DNA of 64,000 bases, from assembly GCA_003243425.1 (NCBI GenBank), contig QFQP01000011.1:62001-126000 (forward strand), in the 5' to 3' direction. How positions within the stretch are numbered: the stretch's first letter is position 1; each line of letters starts with the position of its first letter. Position numbers and translations under genes: made by a program. This stretch comes from Archangium gephyra (lineage in GTDB: Bacteria > Myxococcota > Myxococcia > Myxococcales > Myxococcaceae). Below, piece by piece: positions 42,264 through 51,594 of the stretch. The notes beneath the pieces were generated by a model. That model saw only the letters and a program-made list of their open reading frames with translations, was not told the origin of the DNA and ran no database searches.

Positions 42264-44731
42264 CGGAAACCCACCTCGGTGGACTTGGCGAACGAAGCGC
42301 CGTTCTTCCGCGCCGAGCAGCGCACTGCATAGTCGCCGCTCGCGAACGAGCCGCCCTTGATGATGCGGTCTGCCGTCCACTCGGCGACGTTGCCGGACAT
42401 GTCGGCCACGCCGTAGCCGCTGCGGCACTTCGAGAAGCGACCGGCGGGAGCCAGGCTGCGCGCATCACCGATGTCGTCTTCGGTGTTGCAGCTGTCGGCG
42501 TCGAACGTGGCGCCGTACGGCCACTTCGCGCCGCCCGGCCCCTTGCAGGCCTTCTCCCACTCGGCCTCGCTGCACAGACGCTTGCTCTGCGCCTCACACA
42601 ACCGCTTGGCGTCGGCGAACCCGATGCTGGCCGTCGGCGAAGCCCCCCGCTTGTTCGGGTACTCGAAGGCGTCGATGCAGAACGCCGAGACGTCAACCGA
42701 CGACAACGCCTTCTCGTCGAAGCCCATCATCGGGTCACCGGGAGCGGTGCCCATCTTGAACGCGCCACCAGCCACCGGCCGCATGCCCTCGGGGCAGCCT
42801 CCAGAGCCCGCGGCCACGACCGGCGAAGCCGCGGCGAGCAACTTCTCTTTCTCGGCCTTCTCTTTCGCAGCAGCCTTGTCAGCAGCGGCCTTCTCGGCGG
42901 CAGCCTTCTTCTCGGCGAGCGCTGCCTCACGCGCCGCCTTGTCGGCAGCGGCCTTCTCGGCCTTTTCCCGGTCGGCGGCTTCTTTCGCGAGCCGCGCCGC
43001 TTCTGCCTTCGCTGCCTTCTCGTCGCTGGCGTTCTTCGTCTTCTCGGCGGCGAGCTTGTCAGCCTCGGCCTTCTCGGCGGCGGCCTTGTCAGCGGCCAAC
43101 TTGTCAGCAGCGAGTTTTTCGGCCGCGAGCTTCTCAGCTGCCAGCTTGTCGGCGGCAATCTTCTCGTCGGCAGCCTTCTCGATGGCAGCTGCTTCCGCGG
43201 CAGCCTTTTCCTTCGCAGCCGCTTCGGCGGCCACACGCGCGGCGTCGTCGTTCTGGGGCTGCTCGACGACCGGGTTGGTCAACGCGCGCTGCCGCTGAAT
43301 CAGGAAGAACCCGCCACCCGCGCCCACGCCGACACCGGCGACGATGAGCAGCGTGACCAGCATCCACGTGCGGTTCTTCTTCGCCTGCTTCTGCGCGCTG
43401 GCGAACACCGGCGGCGGCGGCACGATCACCGACGGCGGGGGCGCCACCGTCTCGACCAGCGCACGCGTCTCGACGTGGTCGTCGTTCTCGAGCTGCGCCA
43501 CGAACATGCCCGAGTCGATGACCTCGGTCTCTTCGCGGTCTTTCCGCGCTTCCGACTCGCTCTTGAGCGCACGCGCGATCTGCGCCGGGTCCACCGGCTG
43601 CGTCGCGTCAGGCATCAGGTTCTCGCCTGACTCCGGCGGCGGAGGCGGCGGCAAGGGCATCTCGGGCACCGGCGGCGGCGGCTTGTCGCGACGCGGTGAG
43701 AGCTGCAGCATTCCCGTCGACGTGCGCGGGCGCGCGGCCGGCACGACGCCGCTCGCAGGTTCAGCACGCGGGGCTTTGGGCGGAGCCGGCGGCGCGAGCT
43801 TGCGCTGCAACTCGGAGATCTCCGCCATCATGTCGCCGGCGGTCTTGAAGCGCGCGTTGGGGTTGCTGTTGACGGCCTTGCGGTAGATGCCCTCGAGCTG
43901 CGCAGGCACCTCGGGGTTGCGGCGCTGGAGCTCGGGAATCGCGCCGTCGGGCGTCAGACCCGAGAGCATCTCGCCAAGAATCACGCCCACCGAATAGATG
44001 TCGGCGCGCGAATCGATCTCGCTGCCTTCGACCAGCTCGGGCGCGAGGTACTTGTCGCTCTTGCGCGCCTTCATGGCCTGCACGAACGGCAGCCGCGGCA
44101 TCGCGAGACCCAGACCGAAATCGGTGACCTTCAGGAGGTCGGGCAGCACCAGCACGTTGTCGGGCTTGAGGTCGCTGTGCGGGCCGACCTTGTGCGCGCC
44201 GTCGAGGGCCGCGCAGATCTGCGCGAGGATCGGTTCGATCTCGATGAGCGCGAAGAACTGACCCTTCTGCAGCCGCAGATCGATGATCTTCCGCAGCGTC
44301 AGACCGTCGAGGTACTGCGAGGTGAAGAACGGCCGCTCCGCGTCTTCACCTTCTTCGTACACGCGCACCAGGTTCGGGTGCGAGAGCTTGCGCGCGAGGC
44401 GGATCTGCCTGGCGAACTGCTTCCGCTCATCGGCCGACTGAAGCAGCTTGGGGTTGATGACCTTCAGCGCGACCTCGACGTCGATTTCTTTGTCGTGCGC
44501 CCGGAAGACGAACCCCAGCGGGCCTGCGCCCGCGATGTCTTTGATCAGGTAGCGATTGGCGACGAGGTCCTGCGGCTTGTACGGCGCGCCTTCGATGGAG
44601 CTGGTGGCCGCACGACGACGACTGAAAGTGCCGGTTGCCTGACGAAGCCCACCATTGGACAGGTTCTGCCCGCAGGTCGGACATTTCTCGGCCGTGTCCG
44701 GGACGTGGGTGCCGCAGCGGTAGCAAAGCAA
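42242..44731 (-). CDS. Ser/Thr protein kinase fused to formylglycine-generating-type domain
   Basis: An 829-residue membrane kinase. It has an N-terminal zinc ribbon (C3, C6, C17, C20) and a kinase domain (about 60-320) with K90 (VALKV), catalytic loop HSDLKPDN at 185-192 (Ser where Arg is usual), D204FG and APE. One membrane helix (about 452-476) is followed by a long Ala/Lys/Glu-rich, TolA-like stretch (about 490-640). The extracytoplasmic FGE/SUMF1 domain (about 644-829) has SKRLCSEAEWEKACKG and MSGNVAEWTADRIIKGGSFA. Such modules in kinases are usually binding folds. It probably senses outside and signals inside. Confidence 0.9.
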   Translation of the reverse strand: MLCYRCGTHVPDTAEKCPTCGQNLSNGGLRQATGTFSRRRAATSSIEGAPYKPQDLVANRYLIKDIAGAGPLGFVFRAHDKEIDVEVALKVINPKLLQSADERKQFARQIRLARKLSHPNLVRVYEEGEDAERPFFTSQYLDGLTLRKIIDLRLQKGQFFALIEIEPILAQICAALDGAHKVGPHSDLKPDNVLVLPDLLKVTDFGLGLAMPRLPFVQAMKARKSDKYLAPELVEGSEIDSRADIYSVGVILGEMLSGLTPDGAIPELQRRNPEVPAQLEGIYRKAVNSNPNARFKTAGDMMAEISELQRKLAPPAPPKAPRAEPASGVVPAARPRTSTGMLQLSPRRDKPPPPVPEMPLPPPPPPESGENLMPDATQPVDPAQIARALKSESEARKDREETEVIDSGMFVAQLENDDHVETRALVETVAPPPSVIVPPPPVFASAQKQAKKNRTWMLVTLLIVAGVGVGAGGGFFLIQRQRALTNPVVEQPQNDDAARVAAEAAAKEKAAAEAAAIEKAADEKIAADKLAAEKLAAEKLAADKLAADKAAAEKAEADKLAAEKTKNASDEKAAKAEAARLAKEAADREKAEKAAADKAAREAALAEKKAAAEKAAADKAAAKEKAEKEKLLAAASPVVAAGSGGCPEGMRPVAGGAFKMGTAPGDPMMGFDEKALSSVDVSAFCIDAFEYPNKRGASPTASIGFADAKRLCEAQSKRLCSEAEWEKACKGPGGAKWPYGATFDADSCNTEDDIGDARSLAPAGRFSKCRSGYGVADMSGNVAEWTADRIIKGGSFASGDYAVRCSARKNGASFAKSTEVGFRCCADQR

Positions 44732-44817
44732 CGGGAGAAACCTCGGGGGTCAACCGTGTGGGCAACTTCGTAAAGCGTGAATCAAACTCGGTTTTTTAGA
44801 CCAGACCACATCTGCGT

Positions 44818-45264
44818 TCAACGTCCGCCCGTGGAGCCAAAACCGCCTTCACCCCGCCCCGTTTCGGTCAACACCGCCACTTCGTCCCAGCGCCCCTGGA
44901 CCACCGGGGCGATCACCAGCTGCGCGATGCGATCTCCACGGTTCAGCACCACGGGAGCGCTCGACAGGTTGATGAGTAACACCCCGATTTCACCGCGATA
45001 ATCAGCGTCGATGGTGCCCGGCGAGTTGAGACACGTGAGGCCCTGTTTGAGCGCGAGCCCGCTCCGCGGCCGCACCTGCGCTTCGTAGTCAGCCGGCAAC
45101 TCGATGGAGAGCCCGGTGGGGATCAACCGGCGCTCCAGCGGCGCGAGCTGAACGGGTTCAGCGAGGTCCGCGAGCAGGTCCATGCCGGCTGACTGGGCCG
45201 TCTGGTACTTCGGCAACGGCAGGTCAGAGGAACGCACGCGACGCACCTTCACAGTCACGCTCAT
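44818..45264 (-). CDS. dut: dUTP diphosphatase
   Basis: The 148-residue trimeric enzyme hydrolyses dUTP to dUMP. All five motifs are visible: SAGMDL, RPRSGLALK, LNSPGTIDADYRGEI, NRGDRIAQLVI and RGEGGFGSTGG. ATG at 45264 gives the normal length; an in-frame start six codons upstream is less likely. Confidence 0.96.
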   Translation of the reverse strand: MSVTVKVRRVRSSDLPLPKYQTAQSAGMDLLADLAEPVQLAPLERRLIPTGLSIELPADYEAQVRPRSGLALKQGLTCLNSPGTIDADYRGEIGVLLINLSSAPVVLNRGDRIAQLVIAPVVQGRWDEVAVLTETGRGEGGFGSTGGR

Positions 45265-45321
45265 GGCGCGAGCGTGTACCACGAGTGGAACGTGAGCCGC
45301 CGGGGTGAGGTTCCTCGGCTT

Positions 45322-46419
45322 TCACTCCTCCGAAGCGGGAGGCGCGCCGAATTGATCGAAGGCCTTCTTCAACTGCTTCGAGCCGTCGTGCTTCGGAGCC
45401 GGCGCAGGCGGCGGGTCGAGCACCAGCGGCTTGCTGCCGCGGAACAGGAACGGGTCCATCGGTTTGTGACCCAACTCGAGCTGGTAGTGCACATGCGGGC
45501 CGGTGCTGCGGCCGGTGGTGCCCGAGTACGCGATGGTGTCACCGGCCTTGATGACCTGCCCCGTCTTCACCAGCAGCTCCGAGTTGTGACAGTAGGCGGT
45601 GCTCACGCCGCGGCCGTGCTCGATGATCACCACGCGGCCATTCACCGCGTCTTCGCTCGCGCGGCGAACGGTACCGTCGGCGGTGGCCTTCACCTGCGTG
45701 CCCTCAGGCACCGAGAGATCGACGCCGGTGTGGAACTGACCGCGACCCAGAATCGGGTGATTGCGCCAGCCGAACGGTGACGAGACGCGCGTTCCCGGAG
45801 CGACGGGCCACGACAGGCCGTACGCCGTGCCGAGCATCAGCGCGGTGGACGCAGCGGTGATCGACTTCGCGCTCCCCGGGGGCAGATTGGCGGCGAGCGT
45901 CTCCAACTGCAGGTCGCGGCGTTCGGAGTTCGCGCGTTCCGTGGCGTAGCTCGCCACGTCGTAGCCGGCGAACACCGCCAGCACGGCGGCGTCTTCACTG
46001 CCGTGGAGGTCGACCTTCACGCGATCGATGAGCACCGCCGCGTCTTCCGGAGAATTGAACGAGAGGCTGTAGCGACGCGCCAACGCGTCGACCGCACTCC
46101 GCTGATCAGGCGCAAGCAGGTTGGCCGACGCGAACACACCACGCCCCAACGCGCGCCCCGGCGGAATCGCAGTGATGATCTCGATGTCGGGAACCGCGGT
46201 GACCAGCTCGGGCGCTTCGACCTCGTGCGAGTCGTAGACGCCCCCCGTGTAGTAGGCGAGCAGCGGCCTCGCGGTGCTGTGCGTGGACGTCACCTTGCTG
46301 ACGAGCCCGCGAAGCATGGCGCCGATGGGCGTGTGGTACGCGGCGGCCCACAGACACAGCGCCGCGCCGATGAAGTCGAGGAAGCCGCGCGACGGCCTTG
46401 AGAACGAAGCCGTCGTCAT
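45322..46419 (-). CDS. M23 (LytM) family peptidoglycan endopeptidase
   Basis: A 365-residue protein with one N-terminal membrane helix (about 13-31), a middle region of unknown fold and a C-terminal LytM zinc-peptidase domain. Zinc ligands are seen in GQFHTGVDLSVPEGT (His and Asp) and GPHVHYQLE (His-x-His). A glycine-rich barrel strand GWRNHPILGRG precedes them. It should cut peptide bridges in the wall. ATG 46419 overlaps the upstream gene by 4 nt, tying it to the membrane protein before it. Confidence 0.9.
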   Translation of the reverse strand: MTTASFSRPSRGFLDFIGAALCLWAAAYHTPIGAMLRGLVSKVTSTHSTARPLLAYYTGGVYDSHEVEAPELVTAVPDIEIITAIPPGRALGRGVFASANLLAPDQRSAVDALARRYSLSFNSPEDAAVLIDRVKVDLHGSEDAAVLAVFAGYDVASYATERANSERRDLQLETLAANLPPGSAKSITAASTALMLGTAYGLSWPVAPGTRVSSPFGWRNHPILGRGQFHTGVDLSVPEGTQVKATADGTVRRASEDAVNGRVVIIEHGRGVSTAYCHNSELLVKTGQVIKAGDTIAYSGTTGRSTGPHVHYQLELGHKPMDPFLFRGSKPLVLDPPPAPAPKHDGSKQLKKAFDQFGAPPASEE

Positions 46420-47156
46420 CGGAAGAACGAGAGAACGGCGCCCGCCTCCATCACGAGTGCAACGGCCAGCGGCAGCGAGAACGCCGAGCCCCACAGGCCT
46501 GACCACCACGGGTGCTTCGAGCGGCTGCAGACCGCATCGGCGTGTTGCAACGCACGCAGCACGGCGCGCCACCCGTGTGAGAACAACACCACGGTCATCG
46601 CCGTGCCGCCGGCCACGCGCGCGAGCCAGGCCGAGACGTCGGCAGGCGCGACGTCACCGACCAGCCCTACGAACAGCGTCGACTCCACGAGCCTCGACAC
46701 GGCGTACGCGCCGCCGAACACGAACACCGCGGTCACGATCGGCCGAATCAACCGCATCGGCGTGGGCTGGTGGTTGAGCCGCGCCATCAACGTGCGCCAC
46801 GTCTCGCGCGTCACGGCGAACCTGCGCTCGTTGGCGTCCTGCTCCCCGTAGCCGAGGGCTGGCAACGCCACGAAGAAGTCGACACACAGCTCCCAGCTGA
46901 AGGCGAGCCCGCGCGCGATGACGGTGCGCTCCTTCGAGTCGACGCGATTGACCCACACCGCGGTCGCTTCGAACTTTGCGAGCACGCCGTCGAAGACTGC
47001 GTCGAGCCATTCGACGCCACGCAGAATCGAGTCGTCGACCACGTCGGCGGCCGCGTGAACGCCCACGGCCACGAGCGCGAAGAGCCCGAGCGGCATGAAG
47101 AGCCACCGGAGCCCTCCGAAGAACCGGCTCAGACTTTCCAGACCACTGGTCGCCAC
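46416..47156 (-). CDS. Multi-pass membrane protein, unknown function
   Basis: 246 residues with about four hydrophobic segments: LRWLFMPLGLFALVAVGVHA, PIVTAVFVFGGAYAVSRLVE, ARVAGGTAMTVVLFSHGWRA and FSLPLAVALVMEAGAVLSFF. A soluble stretch with an FEATAVWVNRVDSKERTVIA region lies between the first and second. No family recognised. Its 4-nt overlap with the M23 peptidase gene suggests a joint wall-remodelling role. Confidence 0.7.
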   Translation of the reverse strand: MATSGLESLSRFFGGLRWLFMPLGLFALVAVGVHAAADVVDDSILRGVEWLDAVFDGVLAKFEATAVWVNRVDSKERTVIARGLAFSWELCVDFFVALPALGYGEQDANERRFAVTRETWRTLMARLNHQPTPMRLIRPIVTAVFVFGGAYAVSRLVESTLFVGLVGDVAPADVSAWLARVAGGTAMTVVLFSHGWRAVLRALQHADAVCSRSKHPWWSGLWGSAFSLPLAVALVMEAGAVLSFFR

Positions 47157-47191
47157 GGGCCCTCGTTCAACGTACGAAGAAGGCCGGGGAT

Positions 47192-47362
47192 CTACCCGTC
47201 ATTCCCCGAGTTCGTCACAGCCGTCACTGGCGCCTCTTGCGCGTCGATGACCTTGAGCGCCGCCACGAAGCCGATGCGAAGCCCCGCTCATCGGAGCGTC
47301 CACGGCCGATGCGAGGCAGTACGCCTCAAGGCCTTCAAGTTTTCATCGACATCGAGCGACAT
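47192..47362 (-). pseudogene. Possible short gene with an internal TGA
   Basis: On the minus strand GAGGG precedes an ATG at 47362, which opens MSLDVDENLKALRRTASHRP and reaches TGA at 47288-47290. The same frame goes on without interruption as AGLRIGFVAALKVIDAQEAP and more to TAG at 47192-47194. Read through, this is a 55-residue protein just upstream of the membrane protein gene. The second half is protein-like. It could be a broken small gene or chance. Confidence 0.25.
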
Positions 47363-47379
47363 GTGTACCCTCGAGCGTG

Positions 47380-47736
47380 ATGCGCTTCCTCTTGCCTTTG
47401 ACCCTCGTGCTGGCCGGCTGTGCACTGAACGATCCGTTCTCGTCGCTGCCGCCCGGCGAGTGTTCCTCTGATGCCGACTGCGTCGTCGCCTCGTGTCCCA
47501 ACGCGTGTCACGACGGCATTCCGCTGTGCGACTACCCGCTCGTTCGCGCGCGCGTCGACGTGATCAACGCGTGCCCATGCTTCGGGAAACCGGCGACCGG
47601 AGCCTGCGTCGCGCCCGCTCCCGACGCGTGCGGGCTGTTGCCCGGCTGCACCGCGCCGAACGATCAGAACAGCGTGCAGGCGTGTTGCGTGGCTGGCAGC
47701 TGCACGGCGCTTCGCCCCGACGCGGGTACGCCGTAA
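47380..47736 (+). CDS. Cys-rich lipoprotein
   Basis: 118 residues from ATG 47380: signal FLLPLTLVLAGC (Cys15 lipidated), then a compact Cys-rich domain with about twelve Cys (GECSSDADCVVASCPNACHD, INACPCFGK). Motifs of the 'CxxDADC' type are common in myxobacterial surface lipoproteins. A GTG three bases upstream is an alternative start. No known function. Confidence 0.75.
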   Translation: MRFLLPLTLVLAGCALNDPFSSLPPGECSSDADCVVASCPNACHDGIPLCDYPLVRARVDVINACPCFGKPATGACVAPAPDACGLLPGCTAPNDQNSVQACCVAGSCTALRPDAGTP

Positions 47737-47743
47737 AAGAAAA

Positions 47744-47773
47744 CGGCCCGCCTCCGGTGAAGGAAGCGGGCCG
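47744..47773 (-). terminator. Rho-independent terminator of the rpsO-pnp unit
   Basis: An 8-bp perfect stem (CGGCCCGC with GCGGGCCG) around a 14-nt loop is followed on the minus strand by TTTTCTTTT. It lies 23 nt past the pnp stop codon, between pnp and the convergent lipoprotein gene. Confidence 0.88.
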
Positions 47774-47795
47774 AAGCATCACGACCTGAACTGAA

Positions 47796-49955
47796 TCAGG
47801 CCTTCACTTCGGGCGCCGCCGGCGGTGCCGCGGGGGGCGCGTCCGAACCGGCCGCCGCAGAACGCTCCGCGAGCGCCTGCTTGCGCGACAGGCGGATCTT
47901 GCCGCCGCCGTCGATCGAGATGACCTTCACCATCACCTCGTCGCCTTCCTTCACGATCTCGTTCACCGTCTTCACGCGCTTGTCAGCCAGCTCGGAGATG
48001 TGGATGAGGCCGTCGGTGCCGGGGAACAGCTCGACGAACGCGCCGAACTCGACGAGCTTGCGAACCGTGCCCAGGTAGATCTTGCCGACCTCGGCTTCGC
48101 GCGTGAGCGCCTGGATCATCGAGATCGCCGCCTTGACCGCGTCGCCGTCAGCCGAGGCGATGTCGACCTTGCCGGTGTCGTCGATGTTAATCGACGCGCC
48201 GGTGCGGGCGATGATGTCCTTGATCACCTTGCCGCCGGGGCCGATGACGTTCTTGATGTACTCCGGGCGGATCATGATGCTCGTGATGCGCGGGGCGAAC
48301 TGGCTGATCTCCTTGCGGGGAGCCGGGAGCGCCTTGAGCATGGTGTCGAGGATCTGGAGACGACCCACGCGGGCCTGCTCCATGGCCTTCAACATGATCG
48401 CCGTCGTGATGCCGGTGATCTTGATGTCCATCTGCACGGCGGTGATGCCCTTCGCGGTGCCGCACACCTTGAAGTCCATGTCGCCGAGGTGATCTTCGTC
48501 ACCGAGGATGTCGGTGAGGATGGCGACCTTCTCGCCTTCCTTCACCAGGCCCATCGCGATGCCCGCGACCGGCGCCTTGATGGGAACGCCCGCGTCCATC
48601 ATCGCCATGGTGCCGCCGCAGACCGAGGCCATCGACGACGAGCCGTTCGACTCGAGGATGTCCGACACGATGCGCACCACGTACGGGAAGGTGTCCTTGC
48701 CCGGGAGCATGTTGCGCAGCGCGCGCTCGGCGAGCGCACCGTGACCGATCTCACGACGACCGGGGCCACGGAGCGGCTTGGTCTCGTTCACCGAGAACGG
48801 GGGGAAGTTGTAGTGCAGCATGAACGTGCGGCTGATCTCGCCCGCGAGCGTCTCGATGCGCTGATCATCTTCACCGGTGCCCAGCGTGGCGGTGACGAGC
48901 GACTGCGTCTCGCCGCGCTGGAAGATGGCCGAGCCGTGCGTACGCGGCAACGGCGCCACTTCGACGCTCACGTCACGAACGGTGGTGTGCGGACGACCAC
49001 CGATGCGGCCACCGTTGCAGGTGAGCTCACGCATGTATTCGTACTTGAGGTCTTCGTAGATGGCCTTGACCTGCTTCTCGATGGCCGGCGTGTACTGCTC
49101 GAGCAGCTTGGCCTTGAGCGCGGTCTCCATCTCCTTGCGGGTCGCCTTCAGCGCGCCGTAACGCTCGTGCTTCTCGACGATGGCGTAGCCCTTCTTGATG
49201 CCCTCCCACGCGATGGCCTTGCACTGCTCCTTGAGCGCAGGATCGTACTTGGCGAGCGCTTCGAACTCGCGGGTCTTCACGCCGAGCTCGGCGCGCAGCT
49301 CCCCGAGGGCCTTGATGATGGGCTGGCACTGCGCGTGACCGAAATCGAGCGCGGCGACCATGTCGGCCTCCGAGATCTCCTCGGCGCCGCCTTCGACCAT
49401 CACGATGGCTTCCTTCGAAGCCGAGACCACGAGGTCGATGTCGCTCTTCGCACGCTGATCAGCGTTGGGGTTGGCGATGAGGTTGCCTTCGACGCGCGCC
49501 ACGCGCACGCACGCGATGGGCCCGTTGAACGGGATGTCGGACACGGCGAGCGAGGCCGAAGCGGCGCACAGCGCGAGCACGTCGGGCTCGGCGTGCTTGT
49601 CGAAGCTGATGACGCTGATGATGATCTGGGTGTCGTACGCGTAGCCGTCGGGGAAGAGCGGGCGGCACGAGCGGTCGACGATGCGGCTGGTCAGCGTCTC
49701 CTTCTCGGTCAGCTTGCCTTCACGGCGGAAGTAGCCGCCGGGGATACGGCCGGCCGCGAAGAAGTTCTCTTTGTACTCGACGGTCAGCGGGAGGAAGTCG
49801 ACGTCTTTGCGGTCCTTCGCGCTCACCGTGGTGGCGAGGATCATCGTGTCGCCGTAGCGAACCACCGCCGCGCCGTCGGCCTGCTTGGCCATGCGACCGG
49901 TCTCGATGATCAGATCCCGCTCGCCAACTTTCACCGTCTTACGAATCATTGCCAT
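47796..49955 (-). CDS. pnp: Polynucleotide phosphorylase (PNPase)
   Basis: PNPase degrades and tails RNA 3' ends using phosphate. The 719-residue protein shows two RNase PH domains (ILATTVSAKDRKDVDFLPLT; GRREIGHGALAERALRNMLP), the catalytic region VPIKAPVAGIAMGLVKEG with LGDEDHLGDMDFKV, a KH domain (KNVIGPGGKVIKDIIARTGA) and an S1 domain (LVEFGAFVELFPGTDGLIHI). An Ala/Pro-rich tail ends it. It lies downstream of rpsO as in many bacteria. Confidence 0.97.
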   Translation of the reverse strand: MAMIRKTVKVGERDLIIETGRMAKQADGAAVVRYGDTMILATTVSAKDRKDVDFLPLTVEYKENFFAAGRIPGGYFRREGKLTEKETLTSRIVDRSCRPLFPDGYAYDTQIIISVISFDKHAEPDVLALCAASASLAVSDIPFNGPIACVRVARVEGNLIANPNADQRAKSDIDLVVSASKEAIVMVEGGAEEISEADMVAALDFGHAQCQPIIKALGELRAELGVKTREFEALAKYDPALKEQCKAIAWEGIKKGYAIVEKHERYGALKATRKEMETALKAKLLEQYTPAIEKQVKAIYEDLKYEYMRELTCNGGRIGGRPHTTVRDVSVEVAPLPRTHGSAIFQRGETQSLVTATLGTGEDDQRIETLAGEISRTFMLHYNFPPFSVNETKPLRGPGRREIGHGALAERALRNMLPGKDTFPYVVRIVSDILESNGSSSMASVCGGTMAMMDAGVPIKAPVAGIAMGLVKEGEKVAILTDILGDEDHLGDMDFKVCGTAKGITAVQMDIKITGITTAIMLKAMEQARVGRLQILDTMLKALPAPRKEISQFAPRITSIMIRPEYIKNVIGPGGKVIKDIIARTGASINIDDTGKVDIASADGDAVKAAISMIQALTREAEVGKIYLGTVRKLVEFGAFVELFPGTDGLIHISELADKRVKTVNEIVKEGDEVMVKVISIDGGGKIRLSRKQALAERSAAAGSDAPPAAPPAAPEVKA

Positions 49956-50075
49956 GTGCGTTGTCTCTCTTCGCTTGAGTGTGACGCCCGCGGCTTTGAC
50001 CCCCTGATCGACGGCCCCGAAGCGAGCTCGGAGACTTCGAACAAAGAATCAATCCGCGAAGGGCGTTTGAAACAC

Positions 50076-50109
50076 CGAGGGGCGCACCGACCATTCGGAG
50101 CGCCCCTCG
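50076..50109. terminator. Hairpin between rpsO and pnp
   Basis: A 10-bp perfect stem (CGAGGGGCGC with GCGCCCCTCG) sits between the two genes, both on the minus strand. The T run (TTTT, 50110-50113) is on the plus-strand side; in the direction of transcription the tail is only GTGTTTC. It is probably an attenuating or RNA-processing stem, like the rpsO-pnp intergenic hairpins of enterobacteria. Confidence 0.6.
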
Positions 50110-50126
50110 TTTTCGCCTCGTTCCGA

Positions 50127-50393
50127 TTACTTACGGATGCCGAGGGCGTCGATCAGCTTCTTGTACCGGGTGAGGTCCTTCGACTTGAGGTAGTCGAGGA
50201 GGCTGCGGCGCTGGCTGACCATCTTCAGCAGACCGCGACGGCTGTGGAAGTCCTTCTTGTGCGTCTTGAAGTGCTCCGTGAGCTCGTTGATGCGCTCCGA
50301 GAGGATCGCAACCTGAACCTCGGGCGAACCCGTGTCCTTCTCGTGCGTACGGAACTTCGCGACCAACTCCGACTTCTTTTCCACTTCGATCAT
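50127..50393 (-). CDS. rpsO: Ribosomal protein S15
   Basis: The 88-residue small-subunit protein is of normal length and has the family signature HEKDTGSPEVQVAILSERIN and RRGLLKMVSQRRSLLDYLK. ATG at 50393 gives MIEVEKKSELVAKF; a longer in-frame start at 50468 is rejected because the extra residues are not S15-like. First gene of the rpsO-pnp unit. Confidence 0.97.
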   Translation of the reverse strand: MIEVEKKSELVAKFRTHEKDTGSPEVQVAILSERINELTEHFKTHKKDFHSRRGLLKMVSQRRSLLDYLKSKDLTRYKKLIDALGIRK

Positions 50394-50505
50394 GTTGTTG
50401 AACTCCCGCTCCGAAGGTTGTCCACCGTGACCCACGGAGGGGAACAGGTCAGGTAGTGGTGGGGCCATTAGTGGAGCCTCACCGGCCGGTCAACGGCTCA
50501 AGCAG

Positions 50506-51594
50506 CTACGGCAGGCAGTCGACTTGAAATCGCAGCAACGCGAGGCGTGCACCGAGCGGGAATGGCCTTGGGTACGCGACGAGATACCAATCGTCGGTGA
50601 CGGGCGAGCAGTCGTAGGGCTCGAAACCAGCGTCGAACGATCGCAAGACATCTGGGCCGACGAAACCGCCGTCACTTTTCCAGAACGCGACCTGACGGCT
50701 GGAATCGTCGCTCATCGTCAGCGTTGTGCACGTTCGCCCGCTCGAGTGCCCTCGCACGACGCCGACACCAGAAATTCGCTCTCGGTACGAGCCGAGCTCG
50801 AACTGGTGCGGTCGGCCTTCGCCGTCCCACGAGTAGGGCAGGTGCATGAATTGCCCTTGCGTAGAACCAACAGGTGTCGCGCCGGCAAAACCAACTGGCG
50901 CGCTGGAACCCGCATTCGCCGGCGGAAGAAGTTCGCGTCTGGAGGGCAAGAGCCAGGCACCGGGCTGCCTGACGTTCACGAAGAGAATGACCTCACCATC
51001 GTCCCGGATGTCTTGAATAGCGGGCACGGTACCCGGCGCCAACACGCCCGGGATCACGCCTGCGTCAAGGTTCCCAAGCGACTCAACCTCGTTGCCGCGG
51101 CCGCGCAAGACGTGGCCAGCGTGCCACGTCACCCACCACCCATTCCGGAAGCCAATACATCCACCAGCCGTTGGAGCCGCAGTTCCCCCGTCTGGAAACT
51201 CCAAACGCAGCGTCCCAGCTCCGGAAGGGTGGTCCCATGTCAAACCACACAGCGTTCCGTCTTCCCCAATGTGTTGCACGACATCGAGTCGGGTCTGCAA
51301 ATCGCGCTCTACCCACTGCCGCGCCCTTAGCTCCAGCACGCTGCGACGAACCACCATGCCAGCATCGTTCCGGAACTCCCGAATGAGCCCCTGCTCGTCA
51401 ACGACAGTAGGCGCCCAGTAGTCGTCGATCCCGCCAGCCGGAAAGAACACTTCCAGCAAGGGCTCCGAAACACACCGGTCTCGTCCGGCGTCGGTCGCAA
51501 CGACGCTCACAATGGCAACGGACGGTTCAAGAGTTCCGGCGAACTGACAATTGCAGCCAGCCAACAGGACACCCAACGACAGCAGTACTCTCAT
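50506..51594 (-). CDS. Putative lipoprotein of unknown function
   Basis: 362 residues with a lipoprotein signal (LLSLGVLLAGC, Cys14) followed by a mainly beta-strand protein containing repeated short motifs such as WVTWHAGHVL, VILFVNVRQPG and MHLPYSWDGEG. This could be a propeller-like fold. No family recognised. ATG at 51594 overlaps the upstream (frameshifted) gene by 4 nt, so both belong to one operon of exported proteins. Confidence 0.65.
   Translation of the reverse strand: MRVLLSLGVLLAGCNCQFAGTLEPSVAIVSVVATDAGRDRCVSEPLLEVFFPAGGIDDYWAPTVVDEQGLIREFRNDAGMVVRRSVLELRARQWVERDLQTRLDVVQHIGEDGTLCGLTWDHPSGAGTLRLEFPDGGTAAPTAGGCIGFRNGWWVTWHAGHVLRGRGNEVESLGNLDAGVIPGVLAPGTVPAIQDIRDDGEVILFVNVRQPGAWLLPSRRELLPPANAGSSAPVGFAGATPVGSTQGQFMHLPYSWDGEGRPHQFELGSYRERISGVGVVRGHSSGRTCTTLTMSDDSSRQVAFWKSDGGFVGPDVLRSFDAGFEPYDCSPVTDDWYLVAYPRPFPLGARLALLRFQVDCLP

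Noticed and set aside
48000..50456. An 818-residue plus-strand ORF
   Set aside because: It is antisense to pnp and rpsO, rich in His/Arg/Asp in the way of GC-rich shadow frames, and without motifs. The same holds for 1266-2867, 3669-5195, 8560-10200, 12511-14226, 40155-42251 and 54013-55983.
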